Positions 1 to 7,950 are shown, counted from the stretch's first letter. The stretch is 64,000 nt of DNA from Streptomyces sp. NRRL F-6492 (GCF_001280125.1 NZ_LGEG01000277.1:52501-116500), one strand, 5' to 3'. Made by a program: numbers and translations. The notes: a model not told the origin generated them from the letters alone.

Positions 1-840
1 GTCGGCCGTGGCCTCTTCCATCGACTGAGCCATCAAGGTGAATTCCTTGAGGCTGTCGGCGACGGTGTCGGCGTCGCGGGCACCGCCTTGCAGGCCCTGC
101 TGTAGCAGCCCCATCGACGTCTGAGCGTCGAGACCGAGCTGCCGGAATTCAGTCGGATACTCCGCGAAAGTGTCCAAGAGGTCTTCGGCGGCATCGACGC
201 CGTTCTGCGACCCCTTCACGAGGACGTCGAGCGCTTCCTCGGCGGACTTGGCGAGCCCGTTTTTCATCATCGTGCCGACGGACCGACTCACCTTCGAGAC
301 GTCCTCGCCCATGACCGAGGCGGCCGAAGCGACCTGCGTCGCAAGGGTCTTGACCTGCCCCTGCGTCGCCTCGGGCGGCAGCAGCCCCCCGCGGGCAATG
401 CCCTTGATGATCTCGGCCCCGTCGCCGACCGAGTCGACGATCGCCGAGGCGTAGAGATCGCCCGCGACCTGGCCGTACTTGGCGGCGACCGGGCCCGTCG
501 CGCCGAGCTGCGCCTGTAGCTGCCCGGGAATCTTGTCCTGTTCGAGGGCCTTGCCGATGCCGGCCATGAGCGCGGCCCCGATACCGGCGCCGATCGCCGC
601 GACGGCGAACCCCTTAAGGGCGGTACCCATGCCGCGGGACGCTTCCGCGCCGCCGTCGGCCGCGCCGTCCGCGAGCCCGTCGCCGAGTGCGTCGCCGGCC
701 TGCTCGCCGGCGCGGTCGGCCTCGGCGGCGATCCGATCGCCGCCCTGTCGCATCGCCTGCTCGGCGCGGGCGACACCGGCGACGGCGCCGGACTCGTCAA
801 CGGTGATGGTGGCGGCGAGCTCGCCGACCATGAGGGCCAC
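1..840 (-). CDS. Phage tape measure protein, N-terminal part (runs off the window)
   Basis: This is the first 280 residues of a tail length tape measure protein, which sets tail length and helps DNA ejection. The reading frame stays open to the window edge. Residues about 15 to 60 are rich in Ala, Glu, Gln and Arg and look helical. They are followed by a Gly/Ala-rich hydrophobic stretch (about residues 70 to 95) of the kind usual near the start of actinophage tape measures, then long helical sequence. The GTG start at 840 has the purine-rich GGGGGGTGAAC just upstream. An ATG three codons in (831) is possible but has a poorer ribosome site. It lies 33 bases after the tail chaperone genes, the standard position. 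Earlier frames that look open here on the other strand are GC-bias shadows. Confidence 0.85.
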   Translation of the reverse strand, partial: MALMVGELAATITVDESGAVAGVARAEQAMRQGGDRIAAEADRAGEQAGDALGDGLADGAADGGAEASRGMGTALKGFAVAAIGAGIGAALMAGIGKALEQDKIPGQLQAQLGATGPVAAKYGQVAGDLYASAIVDSVGDGAEIIKGIARGGLLPPEATQGQVKTLATQVASAASVMGEDVSKVSRSVGTMMKNGLAKSAEEALDVLVKGSQNGVDAAEDLLDTFAEYPTEFRQLGLDAQTSMGLLQQGLQGGARDADTVADSLKEFTLMAQSMEEATAD

Positions 841-873
841 AGTTCACCCCCCGGTCGGTCGTGCCGCACGGTG

Positions 874-1553
874 CTACCGAGCGGGCGAGTCAGGCGGGGG
901 GTTGAGCAGGCGCGCGAGGCGCGTCTCGGTGCTGAGCAGGCCGAGCACCCGAACACGCAGCCACCGCCACGAGCGGGATTGCAGTAGTCCGGGGGTGCCG
1001 AGATCGAGCCCGTAGGTCTCGTGCAGATCAGCCTCGACGATCGGCCAGTCGTCGAGGATGCGAGCCCACGTCACTTGCGACGCTTGCCGCCCTTGCGCTT
1101 GCCGCGGCCCGGTTCCGGCCGGGTACTCGTACCACTCCCAGAGCCCGGATTCCTCGTCGAATTCGCCCCGCCCGACCGGCGCGCCGCTCGGTTCGGGGCC
1201 AGACGATTTGGGTCGCCGCCCGAGTTCCAGAACCGCTCGGCGGCGACCTTGTCCTGCGCGATCCACACCATGCAGGTGAGGGCCGCGTGTTTGAGCGCGG
1301 GCCACGACACGCCGTCGGCGAGCATCTCGTCGTAGGCGGTGCCGAGGACGTCGCGGAAGTGGTCGCGCTCGGCCGCGTCCGAGAGAACCGTTTCGTCGGC
1401 TCGGCCGCCGTCCGCGGCGACCGCGGCGGCGTGTACGAGGGCCTGCGTGCGCAGACCGACCTCGGCGGACGGGGCCGGCACCGCGTAGTGCCGGCCCCCG
1501 ATCGGGAGGGTGAGCGATTCGACGAGCAGCTCGTCGAGGGCCTCGAACGCCAT
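874..1553 (-). CDS. Tail assembly chaperone, -1 frameshift product (lambda GT-like)
   Basis: This is the extended form of the preceding chaperone. Ribosomes reading C CCA AAT (1212 down to 1206) can slip back one base and continue in the frame that stops with TAG at 876-874. The fused protein has 226 residues: 116 shared with the short form, then 110 unique residues containing FDEESGLWEWYEY and WARILDDWPIVEADLHETYG. The frame relation is exactly -1 and the heptamer sits in the zero frame as X XXY YYZ. The extension has no good ribosome site of its own. Acidic/aromatic T-domain sequences of this kind follow the G domain in many siphophages. The frameshift is inferred from sequence and is not measured. 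Confidence 0.75.
1071..1553 (-). CDS. Tail assembly chaperone (lambda G-like)
   Basis: A 160-residue protein in the position of the tail chaperone, between the major tail protein and the tape measure. The N-terminal two thirds are a mixed helical domain (MAFEALDELL at the start, then the segment ending CMVWIAQDKVAAERFW). The C-terminus is basic and low complexity, ending in a run of Lys, Arg and Gly. The ATG at 1553 overlaps the upstream stop codon (TGATG), so translation is probably coupled. By family analogy it keeps the tape measure soluble and recruits tail tube subunits. A slippery heptamer at codon 115 lets some ribosomes continue in the -1 frame, giving the longer product described separately. 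Confidence 0.8.
   Translation of the reverse strand: MAFEALDELLVESLTLPIGGRHYAVPAPSAEVGLRTQALVHAAAVAADGGRADETVLSDAAERDHFRDVLGTAYDEMLADGVSWPALKHAALTCMVWIAQDKVAAERFWNSGGDPNRLAPNRAARRSGGANSTRNPGSGSGTSTRPEPGRGKRKGGKRRK
1206..1212 (-). promoter_or_regulatory. Programmed -1 ribosomal frameshift site C CCA AAT
   Basis: The heptamer CCCAAAT matches the canonical X XXY YYZ pattern (X=C, Y=A, Z=T) and is in phase with the short chaperone frame (codons CCA AAT are numbers 115 and 116). The two overlapping frames differ by exactly -1. This is the arrangement expected for the tail chaperone pair of long-tailed phages. Confidence 0.75.
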
Positions 1554-2065
1554 CAGCTGTCACCCCCCTTGGCGGCGAGCAGCCCGGGGGACGCGACCGG
1601 GTTCGTGATCGCGGTCAGCGGGCCCGAACCGGTCAAGGTCACCTTGACGGTGTCGACCTCGGCGGCGTCGCCGCCGTCCGGCTCCCACTGGACCACGGCC
1701 CGCCCCTCGTAGGCGTCCGGGAGACCGGTCCGGTCGAACCAACGCACCTTCACGTAGCTGCCGGGCCCGAAGGACATCGACGCCGCGCGCAGGGCCTCTT
1801 GGGAGCTGCTGAACTTCCGCGTGACCGGGTTCGCGCGGTGGGCGAGGGTGGTCTCGACGCTCCACTTGAGCATGGTCACCACCTGCTCGGGATAGCCCTC
1901 GCCGTCGTACAGGTTCAGCTCTTGCACAGTGGGCTCGATCTTCGGCGCGAACTCGCTCACGCCCGGGATCAGGGTCCATGTGGGCGTGTTCGTGCCCATG
2001 TCCAGCTCAAGCCGGTACCGCCGGGCGAGCAGGGTCACGTCGTCGATCGGCGGCGGCGTGCTCAA
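1553..2065 (-). CDS. Major tail tube protein
   Basis: A 170-residue beta-rich protein directly upstream of the tail chaperones, the usual place for the tail tube subunit. Sequence such as WTLIPGVSEFAPKI, LKWSVETTLAHR and AVVQWEPDGGDAAEVDTVKV resembles actinophage tail tube proteins. The start is taken as TTG at 2065 because a perfect ribosome site (AGGAGGA) lies 6 bases upstream. The frame is open for another 48 codons upstream, but that part is low-complexity Arg/Gly/Ala sequence lying across the neighbouring gene. The stop overlaps the next start as TGATG. By family analogy it polymerises into the tail tube around the tape measure. Confidence 0.75.
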   Translation of the reverse strand: MSTPPPIDDVTLLARRYRLELDMGTNTPTWTLIPGVSEFAPKIEPTVQELNLYDGEGYPEQVVTMLKWSVETTLAHRANPVTRKFSSSQEALRAASMSFGPGSYVKVRWFDRTGLPDAYEGRAVVQWEPDGGDAAEVDTVKVTLTGSGPLTAITNPVASPGLLAAKGGDS

Positions 2066-2076
2066 TGGCGTTCCTC

Positions 2077-2508
2077 CTATTCGAGGTTGGGGTGCGCCCG
2101 ATGGGCGCGAAGGTGGTAGTTCGCGGTCCGCTCCCACCGGCCCGCCGAGTCCGTCCCGATCGGCGCTGCCGACACGCGGAACACGAGCTGCACCCGCACC
2201 TCGCCCCACACGTGGGGGCCGGACGCGTGCAGCACGTCGTGCACCTGGTCGACGAGCACCTCGGCCTCGCGCGGGTCCGCGCCGGCGCGCACGCGCACCT
2301 GTAGGCCGGTGGTCGTGTCGGTGAGACCGGGCGAGTCGGTGACCGGGTAGGTCGAAAGGCAGATCGCGCGGTCGGGCGCGGGCGGAAGGGCGGCGACGGT
2401 GATCGCGGTCTCGCCCGCGGCGTACACGCCGTCGGGCCGGTAGATGCCGACCCCGGCTGCGGCGAGCAGCCGCGCGGCCCCGTCGGCGAGATCGGTGGAG
2501 TAGCTCAC
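2077..2508 (-). CDS. Tail terminator / minor capsid protein
   Basis: A 143-residue protein of the type annotated as tail terminator or minor capsid protein in Gram-positive phages. It sits between the HK97 gp10-like protein and the major tail protein, which is the tail-terminator slot. Visible features are an N-terminal helix (MSYSTDLADGAARLLAAAG), the strand segment TGLQVRVRAGADPREAEVLV, and a C-terminal strand region ending in RTANYHLRAHRAHPNLE. The ATG start at 2508 overlaps the preceding stop (ATGA), so the genes are translationally coupled. The assignment rests mostly on position and length. Confidence 0.6.
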   Translation of the reverse strand: MSYSTDLADGAARLLAAAGVGIYRPDGVYAAGETAITVAALPPAPDRAICLSTYPVTDSPGLTDTTTGLQVRVRAGADPREAEVLVDQVHDVLHASGPHVWGEVRVQLVFRVSAAPIGTDSAGRWERTANYHLRAHRAHPNLE

Positions 2509-2858
2509 CGCAGCGCCCGCCGCACCTGCGCCGCGATCAGCGCCTGCACCTCGCCGGACGTCTCGGGCAGCACGGATTCGAGGTACTTCGCCGACCGGCC
2601 CGGGGCGTGCCGAGCGTTCATGTCCTCGTGGACCCGGGCGGCGTACGGCGTGTCGTAGCTGACGGCGGCGGTCATCTGCTGCTCGTCGACCGAGGCGGCG
2701 CCGGACCGTTCGAGGGTTCCCTCGGCGATCGGCACACGCTGCCTACTGGCGGCGAGGACGTGCTCGGCGCCGAGCAGTAGCCCCCGGGCCGCGGCCTCGC
2801 GGATCGCGTCGTTGGCGGCGGCCCCGTTCCAGCGCAGTCGGGCACGGCTCACTCGCAC
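2505..2858 (-). CDS. HK97 gp10-like head-tail connector / minor structural protein
   Basis: A 117-residue protein with the pattern of the HK97 gp10 family: an N-terminal helix (WNGAAANDAIREAAARGLLLGAEHVLAAS), then RVPIAEGTLERSG and the hallmark AVSYDTPYAARVHED. A basic C-terminal helix ends at ARRALR. Members sit at the head-tail joint. It overlaps both neighbours (10 bases with the gene before it, 4 with the gene after it). Confidence 0.75.
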   Translation of the reverse strand: MRVSRARLRWNGAAANDAIREAAARGLLLGAEHVLAASRQRVPIAEGTLERSGAASVDEQQMTAAVSYDTPYAARVHEDMNARHAPGRSAKYLESVLPETSGEVQALIAAQVRRALR

Positions 2859-3169
2859 ATCACCTCCGAGCAGGCGGGCACTGGGAGACCGGGCGCGGTG
2901 TGGCGGGCTACCGAGAGCGCGGTCGTCACCCGCCCGTCGGGCAGGGTGATGCGCGAGCCGACCGGACAGGCGAGGTCGGGGGCGGCGATGATCTGCGCGC
3001 TGCTGGTGACCTCCCTTCCGTCTGGGGCGCGCACCATGCGGACCGAGGCGGCGACGAGCGCCGGCACCTCGGGGACGGGGGCGCCGTAGACGGGCCCGTA
3101 CGCGCCGTCGCCCTCGTACGCCTCGACGGTGATCCGGTGCCGCAGCAGGAACTCGGGCAGGCTCACCAT
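2849..3169 (-). CDS. Head-tail joining protein (head closure candidate)
   Basis: A 106-residue protein beginning MVSLPEFLLRHRITVEAYEG. It is beta-rich, with segments such as ASVRMVRAPDGREVTSSAQI and CPVGSRITLPDGRVTTALSV that suggest a small barrel like head-closure proteins. The frame is open much further upstream, but the sequence there is Arg/Gly-rich and overlaps the previous gene. The ATG at 3169 overlaps that gene by only 7 bases and is preferred. Function is inferred from its position between the gp6-like adaptor and the gp10-like protein. Confidence 0.6.
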   Translation of the reverse strand: MVSLPEFLLRHRITVEAYEGDGAYGPVYGAPVPEVPALVAASVRMVRAPDGREVTSSAQIIAAPDLACPVGSRITLPDGRVTTALSVARHTAPGLPVPACSEVMCE

Positions 3170-3561
3170 GCGAACACCCGCCCCGGTTCGAGTCCGGCTC
3201 GGCGCAGGGCTCGCCGGGCGCGCGGGGCGAGCTCGACCCCGGACGCGCCCGCGGCCGAGGTCTTGCGGTCGGACAGGCTCACGGGGCCGATGGAGACCGA
3301 GCCCCATCGGTCCGCCGCGCCGCTGCCGTCGTCGCCGGTGGCGAGCCACCATTCGACCTGCGCGCAGGTCGCGGCCGACAGGGCGGCGGCGATGTCGGGT
3401 TCGGTCGGGTCGCCGTCCTCGTCGACCCGGTAGACGGCGGTCAGCAGCGCCGAGTCGATGTCCTCACCCGCCCTCGCGATCAGCCGCTCGGCGTCGGCCG
3501 GGGCCGGCGTGCCGAGCCACGCGGCGAGGGCCTCGGGGGTCGCGTACGGCTGTCGGGCCAA
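3163..3561 (-). CDS. Head-tail adaptor (gp6/gp15-like)
   Basis: A 132-residue, mainly helical protein starting MARQPYATPEALAAWLG. Its first half (ERLIARAGEDIDSALLTAVYRVDEDGDPTEPDI, then a helix ending VEWWLA) follows the pattern of actinophage head-tail adaptors: a helix pair with a variable aspartate-rich loop, then a Trp-rich helix. Such proteins form the ring below the portal. The start is TTG at 3561, preceded by a purine-rich GGGGGTGAG. The stop of the gene before it lies within that ribosome site. Confidence 0.7.
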   Translation of the reverse strand: MARQPYATPEALAAWLGTPAPADAERLIARAGEDIDSALLTAVYRVDEDGDPTEPDIAAALSAATCAQVEWWLATGDDGSGAADRWGSVSIGPVSLSDRKTSAAGASGVELAPRARRALRRAGLEPGRVFAW

Positions 3562-3564
3562 CGC

Positions 3565-3780
3565 TCACCCCCTCGTCTTGCGGGCAGCAGAACGCCCCGC
3601 CGGCTTGTCGTCGTCCGGCGGGGCGTTCGTCTCGTCGACCGGGTCGACGATGTAGCCGTGTCTGCGCAGGTAGAGCAGCAGTCCCTCGCTCGGGCCGGTC
3701 GCGGTGCCGCGGCCGTCGGTGAGGGTGAGATCGGCGATCTGCTCGTCGCCGTCGTGCGGCGCGGTGATCTCGTACCGCAT
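3565..3780 (-). CDS. Small phage structural-region protein, unknown function
   Basis: A 71-residue protein beginning MRYEITAPHDGDEQIADLTL. It has a short beta-like N-terminal half, a central LLLYLRRHGYIVDP segment, and an acidic-then-basic tail (DDDKPAGRSAARKTRG). Small genes of this kind commonly follow the major capsid gene in Streptomyces prophages. The ATG overlaps the capsid stop as TGATG, so its translation depends on capsid translation. Possibly a head decoration or assembly factor, but nothing in the sequence decides this. Confidence 0.65.
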   Translation of the reverse strand: MRYEITAPHDGDEQIADLTLTDGRGTATGPSEGLLLYLRRHGYIVDPVDETNAPPDDDKPAGRSAARKTRG

Positions 3781-4790
3781 CACTGGACCTTGATGTTCCG
3801 GAGAACCGCCGCGGCCTTGGTCGCCTTGAGAGCAACGGCCACGGGCCCGAGCTCGACCTCGCCGACCTTGACGGCGCCCGCGGTGGTGAAGTCGGGCAGC
3901 CACTGCCGCACGAGCTGCCCGCCGAGGGTCGAGACACCGTGGAACCCATCGACCCCGAGGCGGACCGCGTACAGGTCCGAGAGACCGGTGATGTTGCCGC
4001 CTGCTCCGGCGCCGTCGACGTCGCGGGTCTCAATCGGGATCACCGGGTTGGTGCTGCCGGCCTTGTCGCCGAGGTCCACCAGGGCGACGCCGTTGTACGT
4101 CTCGACGCGCTGCCCGAACGAGTTCTCGCTGCGGGAGAAGTAGCCGGCCCGACGGGCGAGCGACCGCACCCGGGCGATGGTCTTCTTGTTCCCGAAGATC
4201 GCCGAGGGGGCACCGTCGAGCAGGGCGAGGAACTCGTCGAGCACGTCGATCGCGTCGTTTGCCCTGCCCGCGCTCTCCCCGATCGCCGAGCCGGTCCAGT
4301 CGAGGGAGGCGCCCGCGCCCATCTCGGTCGTGCTGCCCGCGAGGGCCTTGTCGAGTCCGTCGAAACCGGCCTCGGCCCCCGGGGTCGTGATGCGCTTGCC
4401 GTTGATGACCTGATCGGAAAAGAACGCGTTCGCGCTCTTGATCGTCTGGCCCATCTGGAACGTGACTTCATTGGTCGCCGCCGAACCGAGGTTCGCGAGC
4501 ACACGGTCGATCTCGAACGCCCCGCCGAGCGGGGACAGATCGACGGTGAACCGCTTCCGGGCCGCCTGCGCCTTGGGGTACTCGGTGCCCAGCGGTCGGA
4601 ACTGTGCCGGGCGCTCGGTGATCAGGCGGGTGTATCCGTACGTCAGCGTCGCGCCCCCGCCCGCGGGCGACACGACATCGTCGAAGGGCAGATTGTCGAG
4701 CAGCCACGAGGACTTGCGGAACTCGTCGATCACGGTCAGGTCGATGTCGTCCTGCGTGTTCAGCTTGGCGTCGGCAAGGGTGATCGCCAT
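3780..4790 (-). CDS. Major capsid protein (HK97 fold)
   Basis: A 336-residue protein starting MAITLADAKLNTQDDIDLTV, a typical actinophage capsid start, with ribosome site AGGAGA about 8 bases before the ATG. Features of the HK97 fold family include the long helical/strand region (TLTYGYTRLITERPAQFRPL, then FEIDRVLANLG), the central AIFGNKKTIARVRSLARRAGYF, and the C-terminal LSDLYAVRLGVDGFHGVSTL. There is no long N-terminal delta domain. The separate gene just upstream provides the scaffold function. It builds the icosahedral shell. Confidence 0.88.
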   Translation of the reverse strand: MAITLADAKLNTQDDIDLTVIDEFRKSSWLLDNLPFDDVVSPAGGGATLTYGYTRLITERPAQFRPLGTEYPKAQAARKRFTVDLSPLGGAFEIDRVLANLGSAATNEVTFQMGQTIKSANAFFSDQVINGKRITTPGAEAGFDGLDKALAGSTTEMGAGASLDWTGSAIGESAGRANDAIDVLDEFLALLDGAPSAIFGNKKTIARVRSLARRAGYFSRSENSFGQRVETYNGVALVDLGDKAGSTNPVIPIETRDVDGAGAGGNITGLSDLYAVRLGVDGFHGVSTLGGQLVRQWLPDFTTAGAVKVGEVELGPVAVALKATKAAAVLRNIKVQ

Positions 4791-4813
4791 AGGCGGTGTC
4801 TCCTGTCTGTGGG

Positions 4814-5422
4814 TCAGCCGCCGAGGCGGGCGGCGATGGCGTCGTGCAGGGAGGCGGGCCGGCGCTCGCCCTGCGGGGCGCCGTTGAACTCGGCGCCCCC
4901 ACGGCCCGGCGCGGCGGGCGCAGTGCGGTAGAGGTCCGGGTCGCCGTCGACCGCGGCCTTGATCGCCGCGGTGAGTTGCTCGCCGAACTTGGCGTCGGTC
5001 GGGTCGAGGTCGCCGAGCGCGGCGAGGAAACTGCGGCTGTTCAGCAGCCGGTCGGCGCGGGCGCCCTCGGCGCCGGCCGCCTTGTACGCGGCGAGCTCGA
5101 CGCGAGCCGCGCGCAGCTCGCTCGCGGCGTCGACGAGCTGCTTGTCGCGGTCGGCGACCGCGGCGGCGAGCTTGGTCGGGTCCTGCTCGCCGTCGACGGC
5201 GTCGGGGTTGAGCGCCTTGTTCACCGCGTCGAGGGCGGCGCGCAGTTCGGCGCGCTCGGCCTCGGCCTGATCGGCTCGGGCGGTCACGGTGGCGAGCTGC
5301 TCGGCCGCGGCCTGGTCGTCACCCGTCGGCGTGGTCGGGGCGGGGTTGGGGTCGGCCGCCGGGGCGCCGGCCGGCGGGGTGTTCGGGCCTGTCGGAGTGG
5401 TCTCGGACGTCGGCTCGGGCAT
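4814..5422 (-). CDS. Capsid scaffolding protein
   Basis: A 202-residue acidic protein directly before the major capsid gene. The N-terminal 35 residues are Pro/Thr/Ala-rich and disordered. Residues about 38 to 115 form a heptad-rich coiled coil (ARADQAEAERAELRAALDAV and following). The C-terminal part (RSFLAALGDLDPTDAKFGEQ, ending HDAIAARLGG) is the probable capsid-binding segment. This layout matches scaffold proteins of Gram-positive phages, which guide procapsid assembly and are then lost. A strong hairpin terminator precedes the gene. Confidence 0.8.
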   Translation of the reverse strand: MPEPTSETTPTGPNTPPAGAPAADPNPAPTTPTGDDQAAAEQLATVTARADQAEAERAELRAALDAVNKALNPDAVDGEQDPTKLAAAVADRDKQLVDAASELRAARVELAAYKAAGAEGARADRLLNSRSFLAALGDLDPTDAKFGEQLTAAIKAAVDGDPDLYRTAPAAPGRGGAEFNGAPQGERRPASLHDAIAARLGG

Positions 5423-5459
5423 GGTGGTTCGGACCTCCGGGGCGTGGTGCGGGAATGAG

Positions 5460-5486
5460 AAAAGGGGCCGCCGGATCGGCGGCCCC
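5460..5486 (-). terminator. Intrinsic terminator upstream of the scaffold gene
   Basis: A perfect 10-bp stem (GGGGCCGCCG / CGGCGGCCCC) with a 3-base loop at 5464-5486. On the minus strand it is followed directly by TTTTC. It lies after the Rmf-like gene and before scaffold, so it would reduce or regulate transcription between the head-entry genes and the capsid genes. A promoter for the high-level capsid genes may lie just after it, though I see no clear -35/-10 pair. Confidence 0.75.
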
Positions 5487-5500
5487 CTCGATGTGGGCGG

Positions 5501-5665
5501 TTATTGCTCGGGCTGTGGTCGCTGCTCGGCGGCGACGTAGCCGCGGACCCATGCGGCCCGCAGCAGGGCGTCGCCGCGGTGCGGGCAGTCGGTTGCCGGA
5601 CGTCCGGCGACCGCGGCGGCGTATCCGGCCTCGCGGGCGCGCACGGCGTCCTCACGGAACCCCAA
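5501..5665 (-). CDS. Rmf/CrpP-like small protein
   Basis: A 54-residue protein starting MGFREDAVRAREAGYAAAV from TTG at 5665, with GGGGGTG seven bases upstream. It contains the Rmf/CrpP-like pattern G-Y-x-A-x3-G-R-P-x3-DCPH, then LLRAAWVRGYVAAEQ. That is a first helix ending in Gly-Arg-Pro, a Cys-Pro turn and a second helix with Ala-Trp and Gly-Tyr. Rmf is the ribosome modulation factor of gamma-proteobacteria that drives ribosome dimerisation. CrpP-like proteins are small relatives with disputed enzymatic claims. Here the gene sits between the minor capsid and scaffold genes, followed by a terminator. Whether it acts on ribosomes is unknown. The family call is by eye. Confidence 0.65.
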   Translation of the reverse strand: MGFREDAVRAREAGYAAAVAGRPATDCPHRGDALLRAAWVRGYVAAEQRPQPEQ

Positions 5666-5676
5666 GCGATCACCCC

Positions 5677-7932
5677 CTAGAACCGGCGTCGCTGGTCCTC
5701 ACGTGATGCGCGGGCGGTCTCGCCTGCCTGCGTCCGGACCCCGGTCACCTGCTCGGTGAACTCCGTCAGGGTCACCCGGGGCGAGACCTCTTCCCAAAAG
5801 CGGATCAGGTCTTCCGATGCCCTCGCGTAGGCGACGTGGGCGGGGCCGCTGAACAGGGAGAAGGGATCGACGCCGGCGGACCGGGCGCGGCGGTTGAGCA
5901 TGTTGCCGCGGGTGTAGTCCTCGGCGGCGAGCACCTGTAGATAGACGTGCTCGCGGTACATCTCGCGTATCTCCTCGCGGCTGTACGCCTCGCGTGCCTC
6001 GCGGTCGGCGAGGTCGCGCTCGTACGCCCATCGCTCGGCCGCGGACATGTGCTCGGTCCCGTCCGGCCCCCGTTCGAGGTCGCGTCCGTAGGCGCCCCAC
6101 TCGTCCGGGTCCGCAGGCTGCGGGTCGTCGAGGTGCACGGGCTGCATGGCCGCGTCGAGGGCCTCGCGGGCGGCGAGGGTGTCCGCGACGGTCGCGCCCG
6201 CCGGGACCGCGGGCGGGGTGGCGGGGTATCGGCGGTCGATCTCTGCGGCGATCCGCGCGGCGTCATCGGGGGAGGCGTACCGCACCCCCCACACGAGGAC
6301 GTCGTCGCCGAGCGCGGAGAGATCGGCGGCGAGCCGTCCGGCCGGGAAGAGATCGGCGAGCAGGCGCCGCCGGTGGACCTCGGCGCCGATCGCCGCCCGG
6401 TCGCCCTCGACGTGGCGGGCGCGGTCGGCGAGCTGCGCCTCGGACATGCCGACGAGGTCGCGGCGGACACCGGGCATGGCGGCGTCGATGTCGCGCCGGT
6501 CCATCTCGCCCATGATCCGCAGCATGTCCTCGTCGCCGAGGTGGACGGCGATCCGGGCGAGCTCGTCGTCGGAGAACTGCGCGAGGTCGTCGACGAGCCG
6601 GCCCTGCGGCCGGATGCGGGCGAGCAGTTCCTGCTCGTCGCGGCGGTCCGCCTCGGCGGCGATCCGGTCGCGGTCGCGCTCGTCGAGGACCCCCGGGCGC
6701 AGCGCGGCGCCGAGCTCGGTCTCGGTCATCTCCGGCAGGGTCCGCTCGTCGCCCGACCGGACCCGCGCCGCCTGCACGGCGTCGGCCGGGGGCGGCGGTG
6801 CGGTCGAAGGGAGGTTGCCCGCGCCCGGCTGCTCGCGCTCGCGGCGGCGGATGAGCTCGGGGTGCGCGGCGAGGTGGTCGCGCATCCGCCCCTGCCACTG
6901 ACGCACCCGGGCCTCGGCCGCCGTCTTGGCCTCGGGCGTGAGCGCGGCGGCGCTCCGGTTCTTCCACTTGCGGATGCCGCGCTCGATCGCCCGCTGCTTC
7001 TGTGTCGCCTCGTACCCGTCGGGATCCTCGGACGCCTCGACCGGAACCCGGGTCACGCCCGGAAGGAACGCGGCGACGGAGTGCCGGCAGTTGGGGTGTT
7101 GCAGCCCTCGGCGGCGTGCCTCGTCGAGGCTTCCGGCGACGTGCACCTGCACGGTGCGCCCGTCCTCGACGGCGTGCTCGACCTCGATCGTCCGGGCGCC
7201 GTCGGGCCCGTCGAGCGTGAGCACGCGGCCCTCAAACGGGTCGCACAGCGGGCAGTCGTGGGGCGCGTTGCTGACGATCACGAGGTCGACGCCCGCCGCT
7301 CGCAGGCGGTCGCCGTGCGCCTCGACCGCGGCACGGGCCACGCTGGTGCGCACGGCCATCTCGGCGTACGAGGTCATCTGCCAGGACCGACCCGACCGGT
7401 CGACGAACGAGCGCAGCCCGCGGTCGGCCGCGCGGTCCATCGCCCGCTGTGTGGCCTGCCTGCGGGTGTCGATGCCGAGCAGCGGGGTCGCGGACACCTC
7501 GGCGATCACGCGTCGGTAGGCGTCCTCGACCCCCCGGAGAATCCCGCGGTGGGTCTGCGTGACGAGCTCGACGGTTTCCTGCGCGAGCCGGTCGACCGCC
7601 CGCGCGTTCGGGGTGCTCTCGGCGATCCGGCGGGCGTCGACGTCGGCCAGGGCGCCGAGCTCGGCGAGCCCGGACCGGGCGCCCACGTTGTACGCCTCGG
7701 CGACGACGCCGAACACCTCAAGCTGCATGGCGTCCGACAGAGCGGTGACGACGCCCTGCGCCGCGCGCCGCAAGGGCTGCACGTCGCGGAGCTTGGCCGT
7801 CGCCCACCCGGGCGCCTCGTAGCCTGCGGCGAGCTGCCGGGCGACGATGCCGAGCAGCCGCTGCTCGGCATCGGCGTACAAGTCGCGGACACCGGCCGAG
7901 AGATCCTCGACCATCCCGGGGTGAATCGGCAC
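5677..7932 (-). CDS. Phage minor capsid protein 2 / Mu F-like head morphogenesis protein
   Basis: A 751-residue protein immediately after the portal gene. Residues 1 to about 330 are the minor-capsid-2 type domain, with the diagnostic zinc-binding block NAPHDCPLCDPFEGRVLTL and, further on, GLQHPNCRHSVAAFLPGV. The remainder is a long Arg/Asp/Glu-rich extension containing several imperfect helical repeats of the form LLARIRPQGRLVDDLAQFSD and LLADLFPAGRLAADLSALGD, then a C-terminal helical region. The family protein is packaged in the head and is associated with the portal. The repeat-rich C-terminal half is longer than in the basic family. The start is GTG at 7932, preceded by GAGGGGGC. Confidence 0.82.
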   Translation of the reverse strand: MPIHPGMVEDLSAGVRDLYADAEQRLLGIVARQLAAGYEAPGWATAKLRDVQPLRRAAQGVVTALSDAMQLEVFGVVAEAYNVGARSGLAELGALADVDARRIAESTPNARAVDRLAQETVELVTQTHRGILRGVEDAYRRVIAEVSATPLLGIDTRRQATQRAMDRAADRGLRSFVDRSGRSWQMTSYAEMAVRTSVARAAVEAHGDRLRAAGVDLVIVSNAPHDCPLCDPFEGRVLTLDGPDGARTIEVEHAVEDGRTVQVHVAGSLDEARRRGLQHPNCRHSVAAFLPGVTRVPVEASEDPDGYEATQKQRAIERGIRKWKNRSAAALTPEAKTAAEARVRQWQGRMRDHLAAHPELIRRREREQPGAGNLPSTAPPPPADAVQAARVRSGDERTLPEMTETELGAALRPGVLDERDRDRIAAEADRRDEQELLARIRPQGRLVDDLAQFSDDELARIAVHLGDEDMLRIMGEMDRRDIDAAMPGVRRDLVGMSEAQLADRARHVEGDRAAIGAEVHRRRLLADLFPAGRLAADLSALGDDVLVWGVRYASPDDAARIAAEIDRRYPATPPAVPAGATVADTLAAREALDAAMQPVHLDDPQPADPDEWGAYGRDLERGPDGTEHMSAAERWAYERDLADREAREAYSREEIREMYREHVYLQVLAAEDYTRGNMLNRRARSAGVDPFSLFSGPAHVAYARASEDLIRFWEEVSPRVTLTEFTEQVTGVRTQAGETARASREDQRRRF

Positions 7933-7950
7933 GGCGCCCCCTCGATCCCG

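Noticed and set aside
5284..5673. A 129-codon minus-strand frame between the minor capsid and scaffold genes.
   Set aside because: It crosses a terminator and the scaffold start and has Pro/Arg-rich shadow composition. The overlapping 54-residue Rmf-like frame is the better gene.
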